Positions 7,907 through 15,279 of a stretch of DNA of 33,207 bases are shown piece by piece. The notes below the pieces were generated by a model that saw nothing but the letters and a program-made list of their open reading frames with translations, was not told where the DNA came from and ran no database searches. The stretch is from Pseudomonadota bacterium (lineage in GTDB: Bacteria; Myxococcota_A; UBA9042; GCA-2863065), in the NCBI GenBank assembly GCA_005776725.1, contig SXOO01000210.1, forward strand, positions 1 through 33,207, read 5' to 3'. Every line of letters starts with the position of its first letter. The stretch's first letter is position 1. Both the position numbers and the translations under genes were made by a program.

Positions 7907-8820
7907 CAGGAGGGCTCCGGTCGGGCCTCGGAGAGGACCCGGATGAGGACGCAGCTGCCGATCAGCAGGATGCTGACAACATACATCCAGAGGTTCAAGC
8001 CGACGAACGCGCCGGCGGGCCCGTAGTACTGGTCGTAGGTGGCGATCTCGCTCAGGTAGAGGCCCAGCACCATCCGCGCCACCGTGAAGCAGCCGGCGAA
8101 GGCGAAGCTGCCGAGCCACCGCACGCGCGGGGGACATCTCTCGGTGGCCATGACCCTCACGATGAGGGTGTGACCGGCCGCCAGGGTGACGAGCTCCACC
8201 AGGAACTCCACCGCCGAGCCCGTGAGCAGCCAGCGCGGGAGGGCCACGTCCACCTGCGCGGCCACCGCGGCGAGCACGTTGATCAGCGTGGACCAGAGGA
8301 GGAGGCCGCCGATCGACAGGATGACGAGCGCGGCGACCAGCAACTTGGTCACGAAGAAGCGACGCTGCCGCTCCGTGCCGAGGGCCGCGTTGACGCCGTC
8401 GGAGGCGGCGTTGAAGCCCGCGGAGGCGGCGTAGACGAGCGTGAGCACACTCAGGATGCCCAGGGGCGCGGGTCGCGCGGCGAGCGTGGCGATGAGGTCG
8501 CCGAGCTTGTCGTCGAGGAACGGGATCGCGTGGCGAAGCCGCGTCATGATGGCGTCGGCACCAACGGTCTGCTCGAACTCCATCGGCATCCTCGCCAGGA
8601 TCCGCGCAACTAGGCTCACCGCCAGGAGACTGAACGGCAGGATGGACAGGATCCCGAAGAACGCGATGCCGCCAGCGTGCAGGAGCCCGTTGCTCTCATC
8701 GAAGACGCGGTAGACCCGCTTCGCGAGCGCGATGCCGCGGGCGAGAGCCGCAGCGAGGCGCTTCCCAAATGACGGGGGTCCGGGACGGACGCTCGCCTCG
8801 GGGCCGAGCAGCTCGGTCAA
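7906..8820 (-). CDS. YihY/BrkB family inner-membrane protein
   Basis: A 304-residue integral membrane protein of the YihY/virulence factor BrkB family, once wrongly called RNase BN. Signs are a cytoplasmic N-terminus with basic residues, HAGGIAFFGILSILPFSLLAVS as the first helix, about six transmembrane segments, and a C-terminal YDQYYGPAGAFVGLNLWMYV, which corresponds to the family's conserved YgpAGavi..Lw.Y region. Molecular function is unknown; transport or lipid handling has been proposed for relatives. The start is TTG at 8820, supported by the TTGA overlap with the stop of the upstream lipoprotein gene and by the amphipathic N-terminus reading straight into the family sequence. It is the middle gene of a coupled three-gene operon. 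Confidence 0.87.
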   Translation of the reverse strand: MTELLGPEASVRPGPPSFGKRLAAALARGIALAKRVYRVFDESNGLLHAGGIAFFGILSILPFSLLAVSLVARILARMPMEFEQTVGADAIMTRLRHAIPFLDDKLGDLIATLAARPAPLGILSVLTLVYAASAGFNAASDGVNAALGTERQRRFFVTKLLVAALVILSIGGLLLWSTLINVLAAVAAQVDVALPRWLLTGSAVEFLVELVTLAAGHTLIVRVMATERCPPRVRWLGSFAFAGCFTVARMVLGLYLSEIATYDQYYGPAGAFVGLNLWMYVVSILLIGSCVLIRVLSEARPEPS

Positions 8821-10301
8821 GGGGGCGGCCCCGGGGCGGCCTCAGCCGGCGGCAGCTTGGCCCCCAGGGCGCGGAGCTCGTCCTCCACCTCTGTCCGGTC
8901 CGCGGCCTCGGGGGCGCGCTCGAGGTACGTCTTCAGCGCCTTCACGGCGTCCTTCTTCTTCTTCTGCCCGCTGAGGTACTGCCCGTACTCCCGGAAGACG
9001 CTCGCTTGCGCGTCGGGGTGGTCCGCCGCCTTCTTCCAGAGCTGCAGCGCCTTCCGGTGGCGACTCCGGGCGGCCTCGATGCGGGCGCCGAGCGCGAGGG
9101 CGTCGGCGCTCTGCCGGTCTTCCTTGGCCAGCGCGTCATAGACCCACGCCGCGTCGCCCGCTCGCCCGGCCAGCAGCAGCTCAGCGGCGCCGTCGAGGTT
9201 GAGGGGCCCCTCGTCCTTCGTCTCGAGGGTATAGGGATGCTCGGCGGAGGTGGCCCATCGCTCGATGCGCCACTGGGCGGTGGTCGAGGCATCGAGGACG
9301 CGGTAGTCCACGGCGCGGGGATACCCCTTGCCCGCAGCGTCCACGGTCGCGCGGAGCGAGCGGCCCTCGGTCTCGTCCAGCACCGTGAACCGCCCCAACT
9401 CCACGAAGGCGTCGAGCGTGGTGAACGCGACCAGGTGCTCGGTCATGAGGTAGCGGTCGCGCTGCTTCACCGAGAGGCTCGTGCGCTTCTTCGAGAGGAG
9501 CCGCGACTCCGAGATCGCGTGGAGCTTGTGGGTGGCGTCGCCGCCCGCCCATGGGAGGTAGATCGTCTCTCGAACGGTCCACCCGTCGTCGCGCTCGTCC
9601 AGCGCGGCCACGAGCACCCCCTGTCCCGCCGGCTCTTGAGTGGCCACCACGGCCGCCACCACGCCGAGGAGGCGCTCGTCTCCGGCGAGGCTTGCGCGGA
9701 GCGACAGCGCGGAGGGGAGGAACGCGGACGCGCCGAAGACCTCGGCGTTGGCGGCACGAGGGACGCGCAGGAGGCAGACGAGCGCCTCGCGCGCCACGCC
9801 TGCGAAGCCTCGGGGTTGGGTGGTGAGCAGCGAGACCAGGGCCTCCGGTGAGGGTAACGCGAGCGCCGGGACCGTGTCGTTCAGGAGGCAGCCGGGCGTC
9901 ACCAGGGCCGCGGACTCGAGCCACAGCGCTGCCTCTGCCTCCGGTGTGACCGGGACCTCCGGCAACACGGCCTCGTCGTCGGGGCCGTCCCGCGTGGGCA
10001 GGGTCTCCGGATCGGGAGTGGCCTCCGGCTCGGGGCGGCGGATCGGCGGGGGCTCGCCCGGCACCACCGGCGCCTTCTGAGGTGCTGCGCCGTGGTGGCG
10101 CGCGGCGCGGGCGTGGCCGAGCAGGGCGGTCTGGGCGCTCGCGGCCGGCGCGTCGGGGACGGCCACGGGCACGGCGTGACGTGAGGGATCGGCGAACGAT
10201 GGGACGTCCGGTGACTCGAAGCCTCCGGCGGGCCCGCGAAGCCAGTCGGAGCAACCCACGGTTGCCAAGAGCCAGACGAGAACGGCGGCGCGGAGACGCA
10301 T
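8817..10301 (-). CDS. Lipoprotein with C-terminal TPR-like repeats
   Basis: A 494-residue predicted lipoprotein (MRLRAAVLVWLLATVGC, Cys17). Residues 20-125 are Pro/Glu/Ala-rich and look disordered. Residues 125-350 form an unrecognised domain with alternating hydrophobic segments (GVLVAALDERDDGWTVRETI, then RYLMTEHLVAFTTLDAFVELG) that may be a beta-rich fold. Residues 375-480 are helical with TPR-like periodicity (AAELLLAGRAGDAAWVYDAL; ALQLWKKAADHPDA; AVKALKTYLERAPEA) and a Lys-rich run GQKKKKDAV. It is the first gene of an operon whose next gene starts inside its stop codon (TTGA), so its product probably works with the BrkB-like membrane protein. Function not identified. Confidence 0.72.
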   Translation of the reverse strand: MRLRAAVLVWLLATVGCSDWLRGPAGGFESPDVPSFADPSRHAVPVAVPDAPAASAQTALLGHARAARHHGAAPQKAPVVPGEPPPIRRPEPEATPDPETLPTRDGPDDEAVLPEVPVTPEAEAALWLESAALVTPGCLLNDTVPALALPSPEALVSLLTTQPRGFAGVAREALVCLLRVPRAANAEVFGASAFLPSALSLRASLAGDERLLGVVAAVVATQEPAGQGVLVAALDERDDGWTVRETIYLPWAGGDATHKLHAISESRLLSKKRTSLSVKQRDRYLMTEHLVAFTTLDAFVELGRFTVLDETEGRSLRATVDAAGKGYPRAVDYRVLDASTTAQWRIERWATSAEHPYTLETKDEGPLNLDGAAELLLAGRAGDAAWVYDALAKEDRQSADALALGARIEAARSRHRKALQLWKKAADHPDAQASVFREYGQYLSGQKKKKDAVKALKTYLERAPEAADRTEVEDELRALGAKLPPAEAAPGPPP

Positions 10302-10476
10302 GGTGCCCAGGTCCTCTGCTGTGTTGCGGCGGAGCGTCCACCCCCCGCGTGTCGGTGCCCGGGTCCGAAGCTCCGGGCGGCGTGGTTCCGCCGGACTCTT
10401 GAGCCTTTAGCGGGAAAAGTCACGACTCTCTTCCCGACGCTGCGGGAGAGGGCGTGCAGTGCGGCTGCCGAGCGCT

Positions 10477-10505
10477 TTGACAGACGGCTCGGGTGCGGGA
10501 AGGCT
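10477..10505 (+). promoter_or_regulatory. Candidate promoter of the rhomboid protease gene
   Basis: A perfect TTGACA (10477-10482) is followed after 17 bases by AAGGCT (10500-10505), a weak -10 keeping only A2 and T6. It ends six bases before the ATG at 10512. A GGAAGG sequence in the same place could alternatively be a ribosome binding site. The rest of the 210-base divergent spacer 10302-10511 shows no clear site for the minus-strand gene. Confidence 0.37.
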
Positions 10506-10511
10506 CGCCGC

Positions 10512-11369
10512 ATGACACGCCCCCCGAACTGCCACGCGTGTGGGAAGTGGATCCCGCAGGGAGCCACGGTCTGCCCGCACTGCGATACGCCCAAGGACGA
10601 GCTCAAGGCGTTCTTCGCCGGCCTGTTCCCGAAGTCCCAAGACAGAGACGAGGGGCCGGCGCCGCTCGCTCCCCTGCTGTTGTTGGGCATGGTGGCGCTC
10701 TTCGGCCTGGGCGTCGTCTCCGCGGTGAAGGGCGGCTCGCCGATGCTCTCCGCCTTCATGAACACCGCCAACGACATCACGTGGCGCCTCGGGGGCGTCA
10801 CGCGGTGGGCCCGGTCGGACGCGGTCCTGGACCGGGAGTACTGGCGCTTCGTCACCGCCAACTTCCTCCACTTCGGGGTGATCCACCTCGTCTTCAACGG
10901 CATGTCGCTCGCCCAGCTGATCCCCCTGCGTCAGGCCGTCTACGGCGCGGGCCTCACGCTGGCCATCTTCCTCGGGACGGGCGTGGCCGGCATGGTGGCG
11001 GCCTACGGGTTCGCGCCCTCGGGCGGGCTGGTGGTAGCGGGTGCGTCTGCCGGCCTCTTCGGCCTCGGCGGCGTGGGCCTCGGGGACGCCTGGCGCTCGG
11101 GCGACCGCCACGCGCTCCGGCAGGACCTGCTCTGGATCGCCACAAACACGTTCCTCGGGCTCTTCATCCCCGTGAGCCACACCGCGCACTTCGGGGGCCT
11201 CCTCGCGGGCTTCTTCTTCGGTGCGTCGTTCCCGGAGCACAAGGTGCGCCGGATGGCGGGGGTCGAGCGGGTCGGGACCGTGCTGGGCTTCGTCTCAGCC
11301 GCCGTGATCCTGGGCTGCTTCGCGTTGGCCGCTAATGGCTTCGGGCACCTCGCGGCCTCCGGGCGCTGA
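10512..11369 (+). CDS. Rhomboid intramembrane serine protease with N-terminal zinc ribbon
   Basis: A 285-residue membrane protein. Residues 7-24 form a zinc ribbon (CHAC at 7-10, CPHC at 21-24), followed by a short linker and a hydrophobic helix around 51-72. The rhomboid core follows: EYWRFVTANFLHFGVIHLVFN (110-130 region), the loop motif GASAGLFGL with catalytic Ser179, and SHTAHFGGLLAG with catalytic His226, then a final helix. Ser and His are both present, so activity is expected. Rhomboids cut transmembrane segments of membrane proteins; substrates here are unknown. ATG 10512 has a GGAAGG about nine bases upstream. It is divergent from the lipoprotein/BrkB/Smr operon and convergent with the methyltransferase gene. 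Confidence 0.9.
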   Translation: MTRPPNCHACGKWIPQGATVCPHCDTPKDELKAFFAGLFPKSQDRDEGPAPLAPLLLLGMVALFGLGVVSAVKGGSPMLSAFMNTANDITWRLGGVTRWARSDAVLDREYWRFVTANFLHFGVIHLVFNGMSLAQLIPLRQAVYGAGLTLAIFLGTGVAGMVAAYGFAPSGGLVVAGASAGLFGLGGVGLGDAWRSGDRHALRQDLLWIATNTFLGLFIPVSHTAHFGGLLAGFFFGASFPEHKVRRMAGVERVGTVLGFVSAAVILGCFALAANGFGHLAASGR

Positions 11370-11422
11370 GTCACTGCTTGGGTTCGCGGCGGGGGGCTCG
11401 CGGGGGTCCGGGGGGCGACCCG

Positions 11423-12556
11423 TCAGGCCGGGCGCGCTACGATGAGCGACATCGGCCCGGGCGTGGGCACGACGCGCTCGAGCCGAAAGCCCGCCTTCCC
11501 CAGGACCGCCTCGAACTGTTCCGGCGTGCGTTCGAGGCCCCCGTTGCTCGCGATCATCATCTGGAGGTCCAGGAAGCCGAGGTACGGGCCGGCGGGGGGC
11601 ACGACGACGTCGATGAGTACCAGGGTGGAGTCCGGCCGCATCGCGGCGCGCCAACGCGCGAGTACTGGTGTCAGCCGCTCGTCGGAGAAGCCGTGCGCGA
11701 GGTTCTTCGCAACGTACACGTCGAGCCCTCGAGGCACGTCGCCGCCGACCACGTCGCCCGCGACCACCTCGCACCGGTCCCGCACGCCAAACTCCGCGAG
11801 CACCGGTCCGGCGCCCGCGACGACCGACGCCTCGTCCACGAGCACGCCTCGCACCTTGGGGTGTACGGCGAGGATCGCCGCGAGCAGATACCCCGTCCCG
11901 CCACCGAGATCGGCCACGGACCCATGCGCGCCGAAGTCGAACGCCCGCGCGTACGCTGGCGCCCCCTCCCGCGTGAGCTCGCGCATAGCGCCGTGGAAGG
12001 CGGCGTGTTCTTCCGGATGTGCGTCCAGCCAGGACCAGAGGTCGCCGTCGGCGAACGAGGGCCACGCGCCGTCTCCCGTGCGGACCACGTCGCCTAGCCG
12101 CGCCCACAGGTGCGCGTTTCGGGCGCTCGACAGCTCCGAGACGATGTTGGCCATCGAGCTCGGGTGGCGTCTGCTCAGCGGCTCGGTGACCGCCGTCAGA
12201 CCGAAACGCCGGTCTTGCTCGGTCAACAGGCCGTCCCGCGCCAAAGCCCGGAGCACCCGATACAGGGAGGGCGCGTGCAGCCTGAGCGACTTCGCTAGGG
12301 AGTCCACGTCCTTCGGGCCGTCACCGAGCGCGTCGGCCACGCCGAGCCGGACGAGGGCGCCGAGCGCGTCGGCGCGCCAGCGTTGAGCGACGAGGTCCAT
12401 CAGCACGAACTGCGGAGGTCCCATCCGGTTCACCAGGGCTTGGACGGCGCGTTGGACGCGCTGTCCAAACCGCACGGCGCCGAGCGGCGGGGCTTTTGGC
12501 ACGGTGGTGAGGGCGGCGGGGGCGGTGAGGGCGGCTGGTGCGAGAGCGTTGGACAT
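11423..12556 (-). CDS. SAM-dependent O-methyltransferase (plant-type/hydroxyneurosporene-like family)
   Basis: A 377-residue class I methyltransferase of the family that includes hydroxyneurosporene, acetylserotonin and many polyketide O-methyltransferases. Residues 45-130 form the helical, winged-helix-like dimerisation domain (ALGALVRLGVADAL; SLYRVLRALARDGLL). Residues 200-377 are the Rossmann domain with SAM motif DLGGGTG at 216-222, the acidic loop DEAS, and NLAHGFSDE, where His288 is in the position of the catalytic base. The substrate cannot be deduced; no other biosynthetic enzyme is nearby. The ATG is supported by AGGAG seven bases upstream on the minus strand. It is divergent from a large regulator, which probably controls it. 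The first 30 residues are Ala/Pro-rich and may be disordered. Confidence 0.88.
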   Translation of the reverse strand: MSNALAPAALTAPAALTTVPKAPPLGAVRFGQRVQRAVQALVNRMGPPQFVLMDLVAQRWRADALGALVRLGVADALGDGPKDVDSLAKSLRLHAPSLYRVLRALARDGLLTEQDRRFGLTAVTEPLSRRHPSSMANIVSELSSARNAHLWARLGDVVRTGDGAWPSFADGDLWSWLDAHPEEHAAFHGAMRELTREGAPAYARAFDFGAHGSVADLGGGTGYLLAAILAVHPKVRGVLVDEASVVAGAGPVLAEFGVRDRCEVVAGDVVGGDVPRGLDVYVAKNLAHGFSDERLTPVLARWRAAMRPDSTLVLIDVVVPPAGPYLGFLDLQMMIASNGGLERTPEQFEAVLGKAGFRLERVVPTPGPMSLIVARPA

Positions 12557-12617
12557 GGGCTGACTCCTGACAGCGGTGTGCTTCGCAGCGTCGCCGTGAT
12601 CGCGCCCTCGCGCCGCT

Positions 12618-12657
12618 CACGACTGTCCACACCGTCGTGAACGGCTGTGAACGGCTG
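12618..12657. promoter_or_regulatory. Candidate operator: inverted repeat and tandem 10-bp direct repeats
   Basis: Between the divergent methyltransferase and regulator genes, GTGAACGGCT occurs twice in direct succession (12638-12647 and 12648-12657), followed by a degenerate third unit starting GTGCAC. Just to the left, CACGAC (12618-12623) and GTCGTG (12634-12639) form an inverted repeat with 10-base spacing. OmpR-type winged helices commonly bind tandem direct repeats one helical turn apart, and the neighbouring regulator has this domain, so this is a plausible binding site for it. Confidence 0.45.
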
Positions 12658-12698
12658 TGCACCGGACCGAACGACCCGAGGCGCGGCATACTGACGAC

Positions 12699-15065
12699 AT
12701 GCGCGAAGTCATCGACCTCGGATCGTCCCGCACGCTCAACCTTCGGGACGGACGCGTCGACGGCCCCGACGGAACCAGCCACCTGACCGACATCGAGCTT
12801 CGACTCACCCGATATTTGATAGAGCGCCACGGGTCCCCTGTGGGGCGCGACGAGCTCGAGCAGGCGGTGTGGGGATACCGACCGGGCGTGCTCTCACGGA
12901 CGGTCTTCACGACCATCGGACGCCTCAGGCAGAAGCTCGAGGTCGACCCCCACGCGCCGCTGCTGCTCGTGACCGTGGCGGGCCTTGGCTACGCGTGGGC
13001 CGTGGCGCCCTCTGCGGAGCCCCGGGTTGCGCCGGCGATCGAGCTCACCCCGTTCGTGGGTCGCCCGGATGTCGTGGCCTCGGTGGTGGAGGCGCTGGGC
13101 GCGGCGCGGGTCGTGTCGCTCACGGGGCCCGGTGGCGCCGGCAAGACCCGAGTGGCTGTGGAGGTGGCCCGCCGACAGCCGGGTCGGGTGGCGTTGGTCT
13201 TTCTGGAGCCTGTGGACCTGCTCGACGCCGTCCCAGCGGCCATCGCGACGGCGCTGGGGACGGCGCTAGGCGGGCGGGCGGACCCGTGGGGCGAGCTCGC
13301 GGAACGAACCGAGGGAGAGCTCCTGGCGGTGCTCGACAACGCTGAGCATCTGCCTGGGCTGGCCGAGGCGCTGTGGCGCTGGGTCACCGCATGTCCGGCG
13401 CTGAGGCTGCTCGTCACCACCCGGGTCCGTCTCGGGCTGAGGGCCGAGGTGGCGCTCGCGATCCCGCCGATGTCCACGCCGCCAAGTGGAGTGGAGCTCG
13501 GGGCCTCGGAGGCGGGGCAGCTGGCGCTGCAGCAGGCGCGCCGGGCTCGGCCGGGATGGGAGCCCGAGCCAAAGGACCGCGACGACCTCGCGGCGCTGTG
13601 CCGCGGCGTGGGTGGAAACCCCTTGGCCATCGAGCTCGCCACCGCCTGGCTCCGTGTCCTCGACCCCGCTGAGGTTCTAGGTGAGCTCGGCTCCGGGGGG
13701 GTGCTCGTGGCTCTCGACCGGGACGTGCCCGCGCGGCACCGCAGCGTCGAGGTCGCGCTCGAGGCCAGTTGGCGGCTGCTGTCGGGTCCAGCGCGGGGCG
13801 CGCTCGAGGCGCTGGGCTGCTGCGTCGGCCCCGTGGACCGTGCGACGGCCGCAGCCGTGGCCGGCGCGGACCTGGCGACGCTGTCGCAGCTGGTGGATGC
13901 CTCGCTCCTCCACCGGCATCGCGTGGCGGCGAGCACCGCGCGCTTCGACATCCACCCGCTGGTTCGGCAGTCGGCGCGCGCCCGCCTGGCGGCACGCTCC
14001 GACGCGAGCGAGGTCTCCGCCCGTCACGCTCGCTGGTTCCTGGGCCGCATCCGGGCCTCGGTGGAGCTGATGGACGCCGAGGGCGAGGACGCCGGACGAC
14101 GCCAGTTCGGTGCCGACCACGAGGACTTCCTGGCGGCCTGGGCGGACCGCGCGCGCGCCGGGGATGAAGCGGCCCTTGCAGGCGCGGCGTGGCCTCTCTA
14201 CCGCTGGCTCGACAGCACCAATCACTTCCTGGAGCTCGAGACGGCGCTCCGGCTCGCGTCGGAGGCGCTCCGTGGGTCGCCGACCGGCCACGCGATCGCG
14301 CTGCTCGGGGCGGGCGCAGGCCTCGACTACCCCGACGGTTCGCCGGGGTCGGGTGTGGAGGGCGAGCTCAGAGTCGCGGCGCTGATCCAAGGCGCGATCG
14401 CGGCCCTCAGAACGGGGCGCAACGCGGCCGCCGGTGCCTTGGTGGACGAAGCGCTGGCCCTCATGGGCGATCGGGGGTCGTTCCTCGCCGGGTTCGGGAT
14501 GGCTGTTCGCGGGGCCGTCTTCGCGAACGCGGGTCGGTGGGACGAAGCGAAGGCCGAGCTGTCCCGCGCGTTCGAGCTGCGTTCGCACGGTCGCGGCCGG
14601 TCCCGACCGATGGTGCACCTCGGCGAGGTCCTCCTGGCCTCGGGCTACCCGAGTGAAGCCCGGGAACAACTCGAGCGCGCTCTGGCCGAGTGCCGGGCGT
14701 GTGACGACCGCGCGTTCGCCTGCCTCGCGCTCTGCCGGCTCGGAGAGGCTCTTGCCGCGACGGGCGCAGACCCCGCGCCTGTCTGCGCCGAGGCCGTCGA
14801 GGAGGGCGTTGGCTCGAGGCTCCCGCGGGTGTGGTGGTCCGCGGCGCTGGGACTGCTGGGAGAGTGGTGGCTACGCCACGGACGCGAGGACGGGGCGGTG
14901 CTGCTCGCCGCTGCGGTGAAGGGCCCCTCGATGGGCCCCGCGCACGTCGTCCAAGAGCGATACGCCGCGGCGCGTGCCCTCGTGGCGGAGGACCGCTGGG
15001 TGGCGCTCGACGCCGAGGGACGGGGAGCCTCGGACCGGGCGCTGCTGCTCCGCGTCCGGCGGTGA
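12699..15065 (+). CDS. Winged-helix/STAND-NTPase transcriptional regulator (SARP-AfsR-like layout)
   Basis: A 788-residue cytoplasmic regulator. Residues 1-102 are an OmpR/PhoB-type DNA-binding winged helix (TDIELRLTRYLIERHG; RDELEQAVWGY; TTIGRLRQKLE; VTVAGLGYAWA). Residues 115-380 are a STAND/NB-ARC-like NTPase: FVGR, Walker A GPGGAGKT at 143-150, Walker B LLAVLDNAEH (Asp213), LLVTTR and GGNPLAIELA. The remainder, from about residue 440, is helical and TPR-like (SRAFELRSHG; EQLERALAECRACDDRAF), presumably sensing a ligand or partner. Such proteins act as nucleotide-switched transcription factors. ATG 12699 is chosen because the winged helix begins directly after it; a GTG-type start 42 bases upstream would translate the candidate operator region. 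CATACT ends six bases before the ATG. Likely target: the divergent methyltransferase gene and itself. Confidence 0.85.
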   Translation: MREVIDLGSSRTLNLRDGRVDGPDGTSHLTDIELRLTRYLIERHGSPVGRDELEQAVWGYRPGVLSRTVFTTIGRLRQKLEVDPHAPLLLVTVAGLGYAWAVAPSAEPRVAPAIELTPFVGRPDVVASVVEALGAARVVSLTGPGGAGKTRVAVEVARRQPGRVALVFLEPVDLLDAVPAAIATALGTALGGRADPWGELAERTEGELLAVLDNAEHLPGLAEALWRWVTACPALRLLVTTRVRLGLRAEVALAIPPMSTPPSGVELGASEAGQLALQQARRARPGWEPEPKDRDDLAALCRGVGGNPLAIELATAWLRVLDPAEVLGELGSGGVLVALDRDVPARHRSVEVALEASWRLLSGPARGALEALGCCVGPVDRATAAAVAGADLATLSQLVDASLLHRHRVAASTARFDIHPLVRQSARARLAARSDASEVSARHARWFLGRIRASVELMDAEGEDAGRRQFGADHEDFLAAWADRARAGDEAALAGAAWPLYRWLDSTNHFLELETALRLASEALRGSPTGHAIALLGAGAGLDYPDGSPGSGVEGELRVAALIQGAIAALRTGRNAAAGALVDEALALMGDRGSFLAGFGMAVRGAVFANAGRWDEAKAELSRAFELRSHGRGRSRPMVHLGEVLLASGYPSEAREQLERALAECRACDDRAFACLALCRLGEALAATGADPAPVCAEAVEEGVGSRLPRVWWSAALGLLGEWWLRHGREDGAVLLAAAVKGPSMGPAHVVQERYAAARALVAEDRWVALDAEGRGASDRALLLRVRR

Positions 15066-15169
15066 TGGTCCCCCGCGCGGCCACTCGCCGCGTCAACTCC
15101 GCCTGGGCCCCTCCACCCGTCCGCCCCAGGTCCGGACGGGAGAACCACGCGACCCCGGGCGCGAACCTT

Positions 15170-15196
15170 TTGCTGACGCCGTCCAGCGGTTAGAGT
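15170..15196 (+). promoter_or_regulatory. Candidate promoter of the EGF-repeat lipoprotein gene
   Basis: TTGCTG (15170-15175) and TAGAGT (15191-15196) are separated by 15 bases. The -10 is good; the spacer is short. It lies in the 214-base spacer after the regulator gene, leaving a leader of about 77 bases with a GGAG Shine-Dalgarno before the ATG at 15280. Nothing else was recognised in this spacer. Confidence 0.33.
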
Positions 15197-15279
15197 CCCC
15201 GACGCGTTCGGTTCCGCCTGGGTTGACCAAGGGGGGCGAAGGGCGCCGAAGGTCCTCCTTGATCGAAGCGGAGAACTCG

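Noticed and set aside
11404..11421. GGGTC/GACCC hairpin between the rhomboid and methyltransferase genes as a terminator
   Set aside because: The stem is only 5 bp and no T-run follows on either strand.
11423..15065. Secondary-metabolite gene cluster around the O-methyltransferase and AfsR-like regulator
   Set aside because: No synthase, ligase or tailoring enzyme lies nearby; neighbours are a rhomboid protease and a surface lipoprotein.
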